Under the pieces are notes generated by a model. It was not told the origin of the DNA and made no database searches. It was given only the letters and a program-made list of their open reading frames with translations. The position numbers and the translations under genes were made by a program. This document shows, one piece after another, positions 36,421 to 47,561 of a stretch of DNA of 64,000 nt. The stretch is taken from contig JXTB01000039.1 of NCBI GenBank assembly GCA_002914805.1, positions 1 through 64,000 of the forward strand, written 5' to 3'. The first letter of the stretch is position 1; each line of letters starts with the position of its first letter. This DNA is from Parasponia andersonii. Taxonomy: Eukaryota > Streptophyta > Magnoliopsida > Rosales > Cannabaceae.

Positions 36421-37276
36421 ACATCGAAATAACCAAAAAAGAAAAAAGAAGAAATTGGTTGAAAAATCCAGTTCTGGAAAAGGAACTAACTACCCAATCC
36501 TATCTTCCAAAAGCAAATTGAATAATTTATTTTGACATAAATGACTTTATTGTCCTTTTTTGAAAAAAAATTCACTTTAGTCTTTGATCTTTAAATTATA
36601 TTATATTAGTCCTTAAACTATTAAAAACGTTCAATTTTAGTTATTTTTATTATACATTCTATTTGATTCTTAACCATAAGTGCATATAAGAAGCATTTTC
36701 CCTTCTATATGATTATTTTTAACAAAATATCTCATTTTAAACAATTCTAAAATGCATTATTATCTAATATGCAATTAATTCGTATTTACCTAAAAAATTT
36801 TAAACTATTTTATGTTCTAATCTTTTTTATAGTGCTATCTATACTTCTACGTATAGAATAAGTACAAACAAAGATCATGAGTATCTTATGTACTCAAATT
36901 TATAAAAATAAAATGAAATATATAATAAAAATGAACTAAAATAAATTTTTTAAAATAATTTAAGCAAAAAAACAACAAATTTATAGTTTAAGAACCGAAA
37001 TGAAACATCCCATAATTTAGGGACTAGAAGAGCCATTGACTATCTAAGTCGACTGGTCAGTTTTTTGTTTAGTATTATCAGAACCGAAAACCAACCGAAT
37101 TGTAAAAGCAGCAGAAAAATTGTCTGTCCATGAGTTTAGTTCCGTATGTTTAAAACCAAATTTTTATTATTCAATTTACCTTTAATTTTGAAGTTCTGCC
37201 TTATTTTAATTATTCAATTCATGAATTGACAAAGAACATGTAAAAAGAAATGGAAAAAGATAAGGAAAAAAGCAAA
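36421..37276. other. AT-rich DNA between hAT and gypsy copy A
   Basis: The first 115 bp continue the open frame interrupted by the hAT. The rest is AT-rich without a recognisable feature. Confidence 0.4.
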
Positions 37277-37281
37277 CTAGA

Positions 37282-38118
37282 TGTGGGACCCGTTCCCAAG
37301 TCATATACCACATGGACGATTAAGTGGCAGAACAGGTTACAAACAGGGCCCACCGTCTGACATGTGTCGAGAGCGACTAGCTAAAAGCCACGCGAGTCGT
37401 ACGTGGTACCACATCGGCCATTGGGCTGTCCGAGGTTAGGGCCGAGCCCATCCTAGATCTTGGATGGACTCGGCCCAGTCCGACTCTTATCTCGACAGCT
37501 GAGGGTCGGAAGCCCCAAGGGTCTTCCATCAGAGTACAATGGAAAGCAACTCACAGCTCCAGATACATACAGAGCATTTAATGCGATATTGAGTAGGTGT
37601 GCGTAGGGGGCAAGCTGCCCTGACAGAATGGTGATTTGTCTAAATCTCGCCCCTGACAGACTCGAGCCATAAGAGACGGCGGAAACTAGGCTACAACGGT
37701 GCAGGGGGGATCACGGTAATCTCGGCCCGTGATCTCTGGAGAAAGTCTTGACGGAAAAGGTAATCGGTCCTGAAATTGAGAATTAGGAGGTTCACAATTT
37801 CAGGACTATATATATATGAGCCATGAATCCCCAAAAGAGAGGCATGTACGCATACAAAAAGAAATATTTAAAAGTTTACGAGCAAGAAACAAAAGATATA
37901 CTCATACAGATACAGAGAAAAACTAAATCTTTACTACTCAATCTCAGGGGTAAATATCTGACTTAAGCATTGGAGAGTCTTTGCAGGTAGCCACCCCCGC
38001 CTCTCCGACCCTGCCTGAAGCCGGGAGCATTTTGGGATAGCAAGGATACGAAGACAGTTGGAAGGGTAACATCAGTAGTTTAGCGACTCGTGGATAGCTG
38101 GTGGAAACCGCTCCAATA
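37282..38118 (+). repeat. Copy A 5' LTR (837 bp)
   Basis: It starts tgtgggaccc and ends gctccaata (CA changed to TA). The LTR promoter is probably the tatatatata at 37807-37816. It aligns with the minus-strand LTRs of copy B at 46395-47224 and 57387-58181. Confidence 0.92.
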
Positions 38119-38142
38119 GTTTGGCACCGTCCGTGGGAAACC
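38119..38142 (+). other. Copy A primer binding site
   Basis: The sequence gtttggcaccgtccgtggg follows the LTR directly. Copy B has gtttggcgccatctgtggg at the same place. The tRNA was not assigned. Confidence 0.75.
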
Positions 38143-38224
38143 ATTTTTTTTTTGAGTACGAGAGGAAGAGTCTGAGTCTCACGATTGCACTCTCCTCGAA
38201 CAAAAAGCCATATAGCATTGGAAG

Positions 38225-39367
38225 ATGACACCTTCAAGAATGACAACCAGAAGCACACGTCTCGACGCTGACGAGAATCCACCTGACACCGAAGGAAGCT
38301 CCCGGGGAGCGCAGCCTGGACTGGAGCAAAAGCTGGACCAGATGCTCGCCACACTAGCAGAAGCAAGCCGGAAAGCAGAGATTGCCCATGAGGCCATCAT
38401 GGGCTTAAAAGATGAAGTCGCAGAGGTGTGCAGGGATAACGCCCGCCTCATGGGGCTGCTGGCAAGCGAAGTCAGGAGCGAGCGAAGGGAAGATTTCGAC
38501 GCAGAAGTCCAACAAGAGACCGAGGGCCAACCGCCGAGGGAAATGCCTGCTCCATCCCGATCATGAATGCAGGGAGAGCAAAAAAGCCAGACAAGGCCGT
38601 TCCGAGCCAGAGCGGCAGTAGCCAGAAGATACCAAGAAAGCCTTGAAGGTGTGCTCCCCAACTGGAAGCAAGAAATAATGGCAGAGCTGAGTAAGAGGCT
38701 TGGGACCCATCACAGTCAGACCCCCGATGACCTGCCTGAGCAAACTGTGCAAGGGATCGGCCGAACGGCCTTCGTCGATTGGATCCAGATGGAGCCCAAG
38801 CTGAGAGACTTCACTACTCCAACCTTCAGGCCGTTCGAGGGGAAAACCGACCCCCTTGATCATATATATCATTTCCAGCAGAAGATGGCCTTAGAAACCA
38901 GGGATGAAGCTATAACCTGCAAGGTCTTCTCCACAACCCTGGCGGGACCGGCCCTATTATGGTTCAGATAGCTCACAGAGAAATCCATAAATAGGTTTAA
39001 AGATTTCTGCAAACTTTTCTTGAAGCAGTACGCGGGTGTCTGGAGGTAGCAGAAAACCATATGAGACCTAGACCGGCTGGAATAAACCGTCAACGAGTTT
39101 CCGAAAGAATACCTGACGCGTTTCCTGGAGGTGATGTCCCTAGTGCACAACGCCGATTTGGTCCAAGCCGCGAGCTCGTTTGTTAGGGGCCTGCAGCTAG
39201 GATCGATGCTATCGGATCACGTTCTCTTGAACTTTCCGTACGATATGGTAGACGTCCAGGCCAAATCGGAAGGGGTATTTAGGGTGTTGGAAAGTCGCCA
39301 GAAAACACCTAAGGCATCCGCTGCGATAACAACAGCACCGGTACAGCCCCAGCCCTACAAGGGCTAA
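38225..39367 (+). pseudogene. Copy A gag
   Basis: It starts MTPSRMTTRST at 38225. A coiled-coil-like stretch (LEQKLDQMLATLAEASRKAE) follows. The gag core has DPLDHIYHFQQKMALETRDEA near 38850-38920, LAGPALLWF, FLKQYAGV, and FVRGLQLGSML near 39180. Stops at 38564, 38969 and several in 39040-39090 break it. In copy B the same sites are partly open, so the stops arose after divergence. Confidence 0.85.
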
Positions 39368-39499
39368 AGAGGCCCGCACCAGACCGAGGGCCGATTCTGA
39401 AACAGGAAGCCCCCACCTAGGGTGGTCAAGAAGGCAGCAAGATAAGAAAGGTGTCCCTTGACCCACTGCCAAAGTACGAGCTCAACATGCCGATCGACG

Positions 39500-40313
39500 T
39501 GATCTAGGCATTTTCAAAGACCCGCCCAAATCCGGCGTTCCTGAGCATATGAAAAACAAGAATAGGTACTGCCAACTTCACAAAGATCACGGACACGACA
39601 CCATCAACTATCGTAACCTCTAAGTGCAGGTCATGGTGGCAATTCATGTTGGCAAATTGAAGCAGTACATAAAAACTGGCAGAATCCAGCCGCGGGAAGA
39701 TGCCACAAGGCCCGAAAAAGGCAAATAGACCCAGGCCTCCGGGTTAGTAGACCAGGCCCTGAGGATAGTGCTGACCATTGTGGGCAGACCCGAGCAGACC
39801 CAGGGTAAGGAAGAGAAGGAAAAGTGCCTAAGAAAAACCGAAGAGAGGGTGAAGTGCCTAAGGGGGATGGGGCATTCCGTTAACCATTTGAGGGTGGGTG
39901 AAAGCTGCGCCTCCACCACTCCCATCGCCTTCACCCAGCAAGATTTGACCACAGTGCGCCTGCCACATGATGATCCCCTGGTGATTAAGTTACAGATCGA
40001 CTCCGCGTTGGTCGAAAGGGTCCTGATCGACGGTGGAAGCAGCGTCGATATCTTGTTCCTCAGCATGTTCGAGAACATGGGCCTAAATCGGAACACGCTC
40101 AAACCGACCTGTCAGCTGCTGTTCGCTTTCGATAGTACCAAGGTCAGCCCCTTGGGCATTATGACCTTGAAGGTCTGCGTGGCGGAGAGATGCTTAGACG
40201 TGGACTTCATCGTTATCGACTGTTCATCCTCCTTCAACGTCATCATGGGGAGAGGATGGATCCACGCCATGCATGGAGTCGCCTCCATCCTCCACCAGGT
40301 CTTAAGATGTTAA
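39500..40313 (+). pseudogene. Copy A gag zinc knuckle and protease
   Basis: A knuckle-like YCQLHKDHGHDTINY near 39567-39613 has lost its last cysteine. The aspartic protease has the Tat-type active site LIDGGSSVDILF near 40024-40060 and a C-terminal flap region (VIMGRGWIHAMHG). The open part starts at 39768 and stops at 40311-40313. Confidence 0.85.
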
Positions 40314-40439
40314 TCAAAGGATGGTACCTATACGATCGACATCAAAGGAGACCAGGCCTCTGCGAGGAAATATTTTTCAGCAGCCCTGAAGGGACCCGGT
40401 GAGAGTACGAATGCCCCGATGGGGGACGAATAGCAATCA

Positions 40440-41940
40440 AAGGACCGCCTGCCAGCATATATAAAACAGATCGAGGAGGAGTTTGACGGACCAGAGTCTA
40501 CGATTGAGAAGTTGGTGGCGGTCTCTTTGAAAGAGGCAGAGCTGACGAAGGTAATATTAGTCAGAGCCCTATTGCATGAAGAGGAAAAGAACGAGCTGTT
40601 GGGATTCCTAAGGCGGAACCAAGACGTTTTCACTTGGTCCCATGACGACATGCCCGGGATTGACCCCACGCATGCCTGTCACTGGTTGAACATAGATCCC
40701 AATTTCCCTTCGGTCAGGCAGAGACCCCGAAGGTTCGCATCTAGGAAAAACAGGGCGATCAACAAGGAGGTAGAGACGCTGTTGGAAAACGGCCTAATTA
40801 TGGAATGCGTATACCCGTCCTAGATCTCCAACCCAGTGATAGTGAAGAAGAAGAATGGCGATGACCAAACTTGTATAGACTTCACCAACTTGAACAAGGT
40901 TTGCCCGAAGGATAGCTTCCCCCTGCCAAAGATCGACCAGATGGTAGACGCAACCGCAGGATTCGACATAATGAGTTTTTGGATGCCTACTCGGGGTACA
41001 ACCAGATCCCCCTATACGAGGAAGACTAGATCCACACAGCATTTATCACAGAGTGAGGCCTATACTGTTACAGACGCATGCCGTTTGGTTTGAAGAATGC
41101 GGGGGCGACCTACCAGAGGCTTATGAATAAAATGTTCGCCGGACAGCTAGGAAAAACTATGGAAGTCTATATCGATGATATGGTCGTAAAGAGCAGAGAA
41201 GCTACGGGTCATCTGCGACATTTGAACGAGTGTTTCCAGATTCTGAGGCTATATCAGATGCGTCTGAACCCCAAGAAATGCGCGTTCAGGGTGTCCTCCG
41301 GTCAGTTCCTGGGGCACATCGTAAGTAGAAGGGGTATCGAGGCCAACCCTACCCAGCTGTCCTCTATCGCAGACGTGCAGAGACCCTCGACTATTCGGGA
41401 AATCCAGCACCTAGCTGGGAAGATAGTCTCCCTCAGTCGGTTCGTTTCCAAGATGTCTGACCGATGCAAGCCTTTTTTTTAGTGCATAAAGAGAAGCTCC
41501 ACTCTTGCTTAGGGGGAGGAATAGGACAAGGCACTGACAGACCTCAAGTTGTACCTAAGTCACCCGCCCATCCTGGCTTCCCTGGCAGAGGGGGAGCGCC
41601 TGTACGCTTATTTAGCAGTATCCAAAGTAGCGATCAGCACCGTACTATTCGTCGAGGAAGACAGCAAGTAGAAGCTGGTATTTTATTCAAGCCGCATGCT
41701 CCTGGACATCGAGACGCGATATAGTATGACAGAGAAACTGGTCCTCGCTCTAGTCAATGCTAAGAAGAGACTCAGGCAATACTTTGAAGTACACTCTGTT
41801 ACCGTGTACATGGACTTCCCTATCCGATAGATCTTGGCTAAACCAGACCAATCAGGGCGACTAACCAAGTGGGCCATCGAACTGGGGATATACGACATCG
41901 AGTATTGGCCCTGAGTAGCGAAGAAAGGGCAGGTCATAGT
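40440..41940 (+). pseudogene. Copy A reverse transcriptase and first RNase H
   Basis: RT motifs in order: NRAINKEVETLLENGLI (about 40750-40800), NPVIVKKKNGD, CIDFTNLNKVCPKDSFPLP, a frameshift near 40978, MPFGLKNAGATYQRLMNKMF (41078-41137), and YIDDMVVKS at 41168-41194. The connection and RNase H follow (QFLGHIVSRRGIEANP, then MLLDIETRYSMTEKLVLALV near 41698-41757). Several stops and at least one frameshift inactivate it. Confidence 0.88.
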
Positions 41941-41989
41941 GGATTTCCTGGTGGAAATCAAATCTTTCGGCGAGTTGCACGATCCGCTT

Positions 41990-42409
41990 CAAACGTCTCA
42001 GCCTCGCCACCCTTCAGCCTGGACCCTCTATACCGACGGATCTACGAATGCCTCGGGGTCAGGTATCGGGATAGTCCTGCAGACCCCAACAGGACTCAGA
42101 GTAGAGAAAGTCTTGAGGCTCAAAATCCAAGCCACAAACAATGAGGCGGAGTACGAGGCCCTGCTGCATGGCCTTGAATTGGCCCTACATTTCGGAGTAA
42201 AGAGCATCACAGTAATGACCGACTCGCAGTTGGTCGTGGGTCAGATCAGGGGAGACTTCGAAGTAAAAGAGCCGAGATTACACAGGTACTTTTCCAAAGT
42301 AATGGGGGCGAGAGCCTGCTTTAGCAGCTTTAATATCGAACAGATTCTCAGAGAGATGAACCAGAAGGCCGATGAGCTAGCTAAGAGCACGTCGACCGGA
42401 GGAACATGA
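41990..42409 (+). pseudogene. Copy A second (plant-type) RNase H
   Basis: The segment WTLYTDGSTNASGSGIGIVL, then NNEAEYEALLHGLELAL, VMTDSQLVVGQI and QKADELAKSTS, carries the D-E-D core of an RNase H additional to the one that follows RT. This extra domain defines Tat-type gypsy elements. The segment is open over about 156 codons. It is absent from copy B. Confidence 0.88.
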
Positions 42410-42499
42410 CACGCAGAGATTCTCCTGGAGGACAGGAATACAGAGGACCCCCCGGAGACCCCCGCACGTCATGTATTTGCAGCTGGCCTCGCAGACAAA

Positions 42500-43055
42500 T
42501 GATGGATGAAACCCATCACCTAGTATTTGGCATTGGGGAACCTGCCCGTAGATCCCCAGGAAGCAAGGTCGATCAGGCTAAAAGCTGTCAGATACTCGAT
42601 AGTGGGGGAACAACTATATAGAAGATCGACAATGGGGCCGATGCTGCGGTGCGTAGGTCCCATCGAAGCACAGAAACTGGTGGAAGAAATCTACGAGGGA
42701 GTATGCGGCAACTACTCTGGTGGACGTAGCCTCACCCACAAGGCTCTGACGGCCGGATACTTTTGGCCATACATGATGACAGAGGCAGCCCAGTTTGTCA
42801 AAAGATGTGATAAGTGCCAGAGGTTCATCCCTATGAAATGCCAACCCGCGGAGGATCTCCATTCGAAATTAACGCCCTGGCCATTCGCCAAGTGGAGTTT
42901 GGACATCGTCGGACAGCTCCCCAGAAGTCCAAAGGGAAAAAGGTACGTCCTGCTGGCCACAGATTATTTCACCAAATGGGTAGAGGCTGAAGCCTACGCG
43001 ACCGTAAACAAAGCAGACACAATTAACTTCATTTGGAAAAATATAATCTGTCGAT
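42500..43055 (+). pseudogene. Copy A integrase, truncated
   Basis: The zinc-binding part is present (TAGYFWPYMMTEAAQFV, CDKCQR). The start of the catalytic core also is (WSLDIVGQLPRSPKGKRY, ATDYFTKWVEAEAY, INFIWKNIICRY). The frame then stops matching copy B at about 43055, where the sequence switches to antisense-gene DNA. The second Asp and the Glu of the catalytic triad are therefore lost. Confidence 0.88.
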
Positions 43056-44227
43056 ACAAGATAAAGACTAGATGGCGGCTAGCTGCAAGATAAATAAAAA
43101 AAAGTCAGCGTCTAACAAGGATTCTGAGAAGTATAGAGGTAACCAGACGAGCTAAACCTACGCGAAGGTATAGCTAGTGACGAGCTCGACGTTCTCCAAG
43201 GAGAGCTCCTCCAGCTCGGGTTCTGCGGCTAGACCCTCTTTTTAGGCGTTGTCCGCATCTGTAGAACACGGCTCCACCCTGCCAACCGTGAGGGCACCCT
43301 CTCCCTCGACTGGGCACGCCCCCAAAGCAGCAGTGGCAGGGACAGAGGAAAGTTGGGCGCCGCCGAGAGCGCCATCGGCGACGGCAGGAGGCGGTGCATC
43401 CCTTCCTGATGGGCCGCTGCACACGGACCTTCTTCTCCTCAGAAGGGTCAATGAGGCTCCGTAGTCATCGCTGTCAGACGAGAGGGCAACCCTGCCCCTC
43501 TTCTCTGCCGGGCCCTCTTCTTCTTTAGATGAACCGACCTCGTGGCGCCGCTTTATTGGGACCGGAGGAGGGGAAGACAGCCAAGATTTCAACCTCAGAG
43601 CCCCCTCAACTGAGGCAAGCAGCACCCGACCTCGTGCTCGTTTTCGAACCAGAGTCAGGGTTGGAAGAGGTTGGTGTAGCAGATCCCCCGGGCAGACTCA
43701 GGGGCATCTCCTTGCCATATACGGCCCATGTGGCTGACGTTTCCCCGGACGGAGGTCCGCTTGCATCGGAGCGGGGGACCACAAGCACTTCATCCTCTGA
43801 AGACACCACGAGACGACGACCAGCGGTTGCCTTAGGGTGAGCCTTATGCCCAGCGATATCCCCCTTGACGGGGGAGGGGTCTGCCAAGGGGCCCGTCTCA
43901 GAACCTGTAAAGAACAAGCAACATGTTTAGATCACGGCCATAACCCGATCGACGAAGCTCAAGGATGCGGAAATAAACCCACCTCTAGCCCTCTTAGGGG
44001 CAGCGGCTTCCTCCCTACAAAGCCTGACACACTCTTCAGCTACGAACTCACGGCCTCTTCGAGCTCATGGCTAGTCGGTGCCACCAGGTCATTGGAACCA
44101 GCCAACTGGCTTGAAGCTGTAACCTGATGACCCACCATGGTGATATGATCATGCTCATCCCGGCAGAATCGGTTTAGGGCAGAGGCATCAAGTCGGCTCC
44201 GCAGGATGCGATCACAGCTCACAGCTC
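43056..44227 (-). pseudogene. Copy A remnant of the antisense gene
   Basis: The minus strand matches the + strand of copy B from about 49490 back to 48390. It includes HQVTASSQLAGSNDLVAPTSHELE (44130-44055), SSEDEV.VVPRSDASGPPSGE and the basic patch PVPIKRRHEVGSSKEEE (43560-43510). It has stops and lacks the coiled-coil exon. It ends in a small cagctca triplication at the join with the LTR. Confidence 0.85.
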
Positions 44228-44794
44228 ACAGCTCCAGACCCAGACAGAGCATTTAATGTGATCTTGAGTAGGTGTGCGTAGGGGACAAGCTGCCCTGACA
44301 GAACGATGATTTGTCCAAATCTCGCCCCTGACAGACTCGAGCCATAGGGGACGGCGGAAACTAGGCTACAGTGGTGCAGGGAGGATCACGGTAATCTTGG
44401 CCCCTGACCTCCAGAGAAAGTCTTGACGAAAAAAGTACTCGGTCCTGAGATTGAGAACCAGGAGGTTCACAATTTCAGGACTATATATATATGAGTCATG
44501 CGTCCCCAAAAGAGAGGCATGTACGCATACAAAAAGAAATATTTAAAAGTTTACGAGCAAGAAACAAAAGATATACTCATACGAATACAGAGAAAAATTG
44601 AATCTTTGCTACTCAATCTCAGGGGTAAATATCTGACTTAAGCATCAGAGAGTCTTTGCAGGTGGCTATCCCTACCTCTCCGACTCTGCCCGAAGCTGGG
44701 AGCATTTTGGGATAGCAAGGATACGAAGATAGTTGGAAGGTGTAACATCAGCAGTTCAGTGACACGTGGATAGCTGGTGGAAATCGCTCCAACA
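44228..44794 (+). repeat. Copy A 3' LTR, 5'-truncated
   Basis: It matches the 5' LTR from about 37553 onward and ends gctccaaca. About 270 bp of its start are missing through the deletion join. The target duplication ctaga follows. Confidence 0.9.
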
Positions 44795-44799
44795 CTAGA

Positions 44800-45047
44800 A
44801 GTAGATAGAGCAGGACTCAGAATGATCATATACACCCAAATGATCCTACCTTAGTAGAAATATGTGCAAAATATAGCCAGATAGATCGAATATCCAATAC
44901 CCACAGGTAAAGAAAGCCTAATTGCACAAAACTTCTCAATTGATAAAAAACCATTAAATTTTACCTAAGATTTTCTGAGAATATATATAAATATATATAT
45001 ATAGATAATATCACCAAATTCCTCATTCTTTTCTCGAACAATCATTT
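44800..45047. other. Spacer right of copy A
   Basis: Non-coding sequence with a (TA)n run at about 44982-45002. No gene seen. Confidence 0.4.
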
Positions 45048-45180
45048 TAGGCTCGATTCTTTATTTTGTAACTTTTGAGTTCCCAAATTTATACTTTTTG
45101 TCACCCTTTATTCCTTTTGACTATTTCTGTCTAAAACACCGTGAAAATCCAGCATGCCGAGCATGTGATCTTTTTTCCAG
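45048..45180 (+). repeat. Left arm of an inverted repeat surrounding copy B
   Basis: It is similar to the reverse complement of 58190-58346, with shared words such as ttattttgta, actttttgtcac, tctaaaacacc, tgaaaatcc and gtgatctttttt. Both arms point inward. See the finding on a possible MULE. Confidence 0.6.
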
Positions 45181-45944
45181 GGGCACTACGTGGAAATACC
45201 CACAAAGCTCCAAATAGTTGTCTTCTTTTTTCTTTCTATCCTTCAATGATTAAGGTTGAACTTGGTGGTATTCTCATCTTTGTTGAGAGATAAAAGGGCA
45301 TGGATTTTGGTATAGCCCAACACTATAATGCCTACCTCAACCACTTTGATGTGATTTGAGTTCTCATCCTCTTCTTTAATGGGCTCTCTCTTCTTAAGAT
45401 CCATTATTGATCTTACACGACCTGATAATTCATAAAAACCAATTTTCTTCAAAAGTGGTTTGATCGTGGTATAATTAATAAGGTAAATTCTAAAAAAATT
45501 ACCTTAAAATTTAGATATTTTGTAATTTAAATTCTGAAATTTGAATTATATAAAATAATATTTTGAAATTAAGAATTTTTAAAAATTAAATTTTTAAATA
45601 ATTTTAACTCAAAAGATAATAATATTTTTAAAATTAAGTATAATAATAAATACTAATATACTTTTAATAAAAATTATTTTTTTGGTTACAAAAGATGATC
45701 GATAAATTAATTTAAAGTATTAATTTTCAGAAATTTTTAAGGGTATTATTTTGCAAATTCTATTCAATATCTTTTTTCTTCCATTTCAACGTAATAAATA
45801 AATAATTAATAACCCGGTTTCATTTCAAGCAAGAAAAACATGACAATTGTCGGAAAATATTGAAATGAAGTTCAATAATAGATCTATATATCGAAATATA
45901 TTCGGACATTAGTACGAATATTTATCCTAAGAAAATTACTTGAT
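45181..45944. other. AT-rich spacer between inverted-repeat arm and gene scraps
   Basis: A minus-strand open frame (45243-45452; text MDLKKREPIKEEDENSNH) has a gene-like composition but I do not recognise it. The rest (45480-45790) is AT-rich. Confidence 0.35.
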
Positions 45945-46394
45945 CAGTAGAAACTCTTCGAGAGAATCCAAAGAGCTAAACGATCTGCCTTGAAACTTTG
46001 CTCTGCATCTTGTTGTTGGTGTCTCCCTTGTTGTCAGAGCTGCACTGTCATCATCATTATCATCTAAAGCTCTGATCGACGATGAGCTAGAGACTCTTTC
46101 AGGACTGTACAGATCTCGGTACTACTGGAGTCGTTGTCCTCCTTGAGGAATAAGTAGGAGGCCACTGCGTGCTTACCCTTCATCACCGCTTCCCTAACAC
46201 GAAGAAGAAAGCTCGACGCCAAAAATGGGACTCACGAAGACCTCCATGGACACGGCCACTGGCACCAAAAACTATAATTCTACCCCTTCTCTGATCCGTC
46301 TCTGTATTTTCTTCAACTTCCAGATAAATGGGCTTCTTGATATCATCAATCAGATTCGGAAGGCAACCATTTAGCTTTGTGGGTACTTCCATAT
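45945..46394 (-). pseudogene. Gene-like coding scraps, family not recognised
   Basis: On the minus strand, immediately left of copy B, an open frame begins MEVPTKLNGCLPNLIDDIKK and ends at 46183. Two overlapping frames follow, one with KGKHAVASYLFLKEDNDSSS and one ending KFQGRSFSSLDSLEEFLLIK and a stop near 45942. The base composition is that of plant exons, unlike the AT-rich surroundings, and the frames shift. It could be a decayed gene, or gene fragments carried by a MULE. No function is assigned. Confidence 0.35.
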
Positions 46395-47224
46395 TGTTGG
46401 AGCGGTTTTCACCAACTGTCCATATGTCTCTGAACTGCCGGTGTTGTATCCTCCAACTGTCCACGTGTCCTTGCTATCCCAAAGAGCTTTTGACTTCAGG
46501 TAAGATCAGAGAAGTGGGGGTGGCCACCTACAAAGACTCTCCGATACTTAAGTCAGATATTTATCCCTGAGATTGAATAGTAAAGATTCAGTTTTTCTCT
46601 GTATGAGTATGTCTTTTCTCTTGCTTATGAACTTTTAAATGTTTCTTTTTGTATGTGTACATGCCTCTCTCTTGAGAACGCATGACTCATATATATATTG
46701 TCCTAAAATGGTGAACCTTCTGGTTCTCAATCTCAGGACCGAGTACCTTTTTCGACATGACTTACTCCAGAGGTCACAGGCCGAGATTACTGTGATCCCC
46801 CCTGCACTGCTGTAGCCTAGTTTCCGCCGTCCCCTATGGCTCGAGTCTGTCAGAGGTGAGATTTGGACAAATTGTCATTCTGTCAGGACGGCTTACCCCC
46901 TGCGCACACCTATTCAAGATCGCATTAAATGCTCTATCTGGGTCTGGAGCTATGAGTTGCTTTCCATTGTGCTCTGGTGGAAGATCCCTGGGGCTTCCGA
47001 CCCCCAGTTGTCAAGGTAAGAATCGGATTGGGCCGAGTCCATCTAGGGTCTGGGATGGGCTCGGCCCTAAGCTCGGGCAGCCCAATGGCCGATGTGATAC
47101 CACGTGCGACTCGTGTGGCCTTTAGCTAGTCACTCTCGATACATGTCAGACGGTGTGTCCTATTTATGACCTGTTCTGCCACTTAATCGTCCACGTGGCG
47201 TATGATTTGGGAATGGGTCCCACA
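46395..47224 (-). repeat. Copy B 3' LTR (830 bp)
   Basis: The minus strand starts tgtgggaccc and ends gctccaaca. It is intact at both ends and next to the target duplication catat. Confidence 0.93.
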
Positions 47225-47561
47225 ACTATCCCCATTTCCCTATTTGATGGATTCTTATCCATCAAGTGGGGAAATCGTTTCTCCGTTCTACCAATTTGAG
47301 GGATACACGTGGCTCTCCCTTGCCGACGCAGAGGCACGCCATCTCATGTCACAAATTTTTTTTAATTTTGAAGTTCTGATGGTTCGGTCTCCCTTGCTCT
47401 GCCCTTTTTCAGAAAAACTCTTCGGCTTCCTTTCTATAAAAGCCGTATTTACGCTCATTTGCAACTTTACTAAAATCTTCAATTATTCTAGCCTTGTAAA
47501 ATCTTAGGGTTTCCGACTTCTCCCCTTTCTAGAGACTTTTGTCCTTTCGATCGTATCCAGA

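Larger units (their letters stand above)
37282..44794 (+). mobile_element. Tat-lineage Ty3/gypsy retrotransposon, copy A (internally deleted)
   Basis: The flanks are ctaga at 37277-37281 and ctaga at 44795-44799, an exact 5-bp target duplication. The order is 5' LTR, primer site, gag, protease, RT, RNase H, a second plant-type RNase H, and the start of integrase. Then comes an abrupt join at about 43055 to antisense-gene sequence, and a second join at about 44228 into the middle of the 3' LTR. Compared with copy B, the first join removes the integrase end and the tandem arrays. The dual RNase H is the mark of the Tat lineage. Coding frames carry many stops, many of the CGA-to-TGA and CAG/TGG-to-TAG type. 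Confidence 0.93.

Noticed and set aside
38179..38661. Minus-strand ORFs opposite gag of copy A
   Set aside because: GC-rich gag coding DNA gives long open antisense frames. The gag motifs are on the plus strand.
43249..44127. Plus-strand ORFs in the right part of copy A
   Set aside because: The minus strand carries the recognisable antisense-gene text here, and the plus ORFs are its reverse frames.
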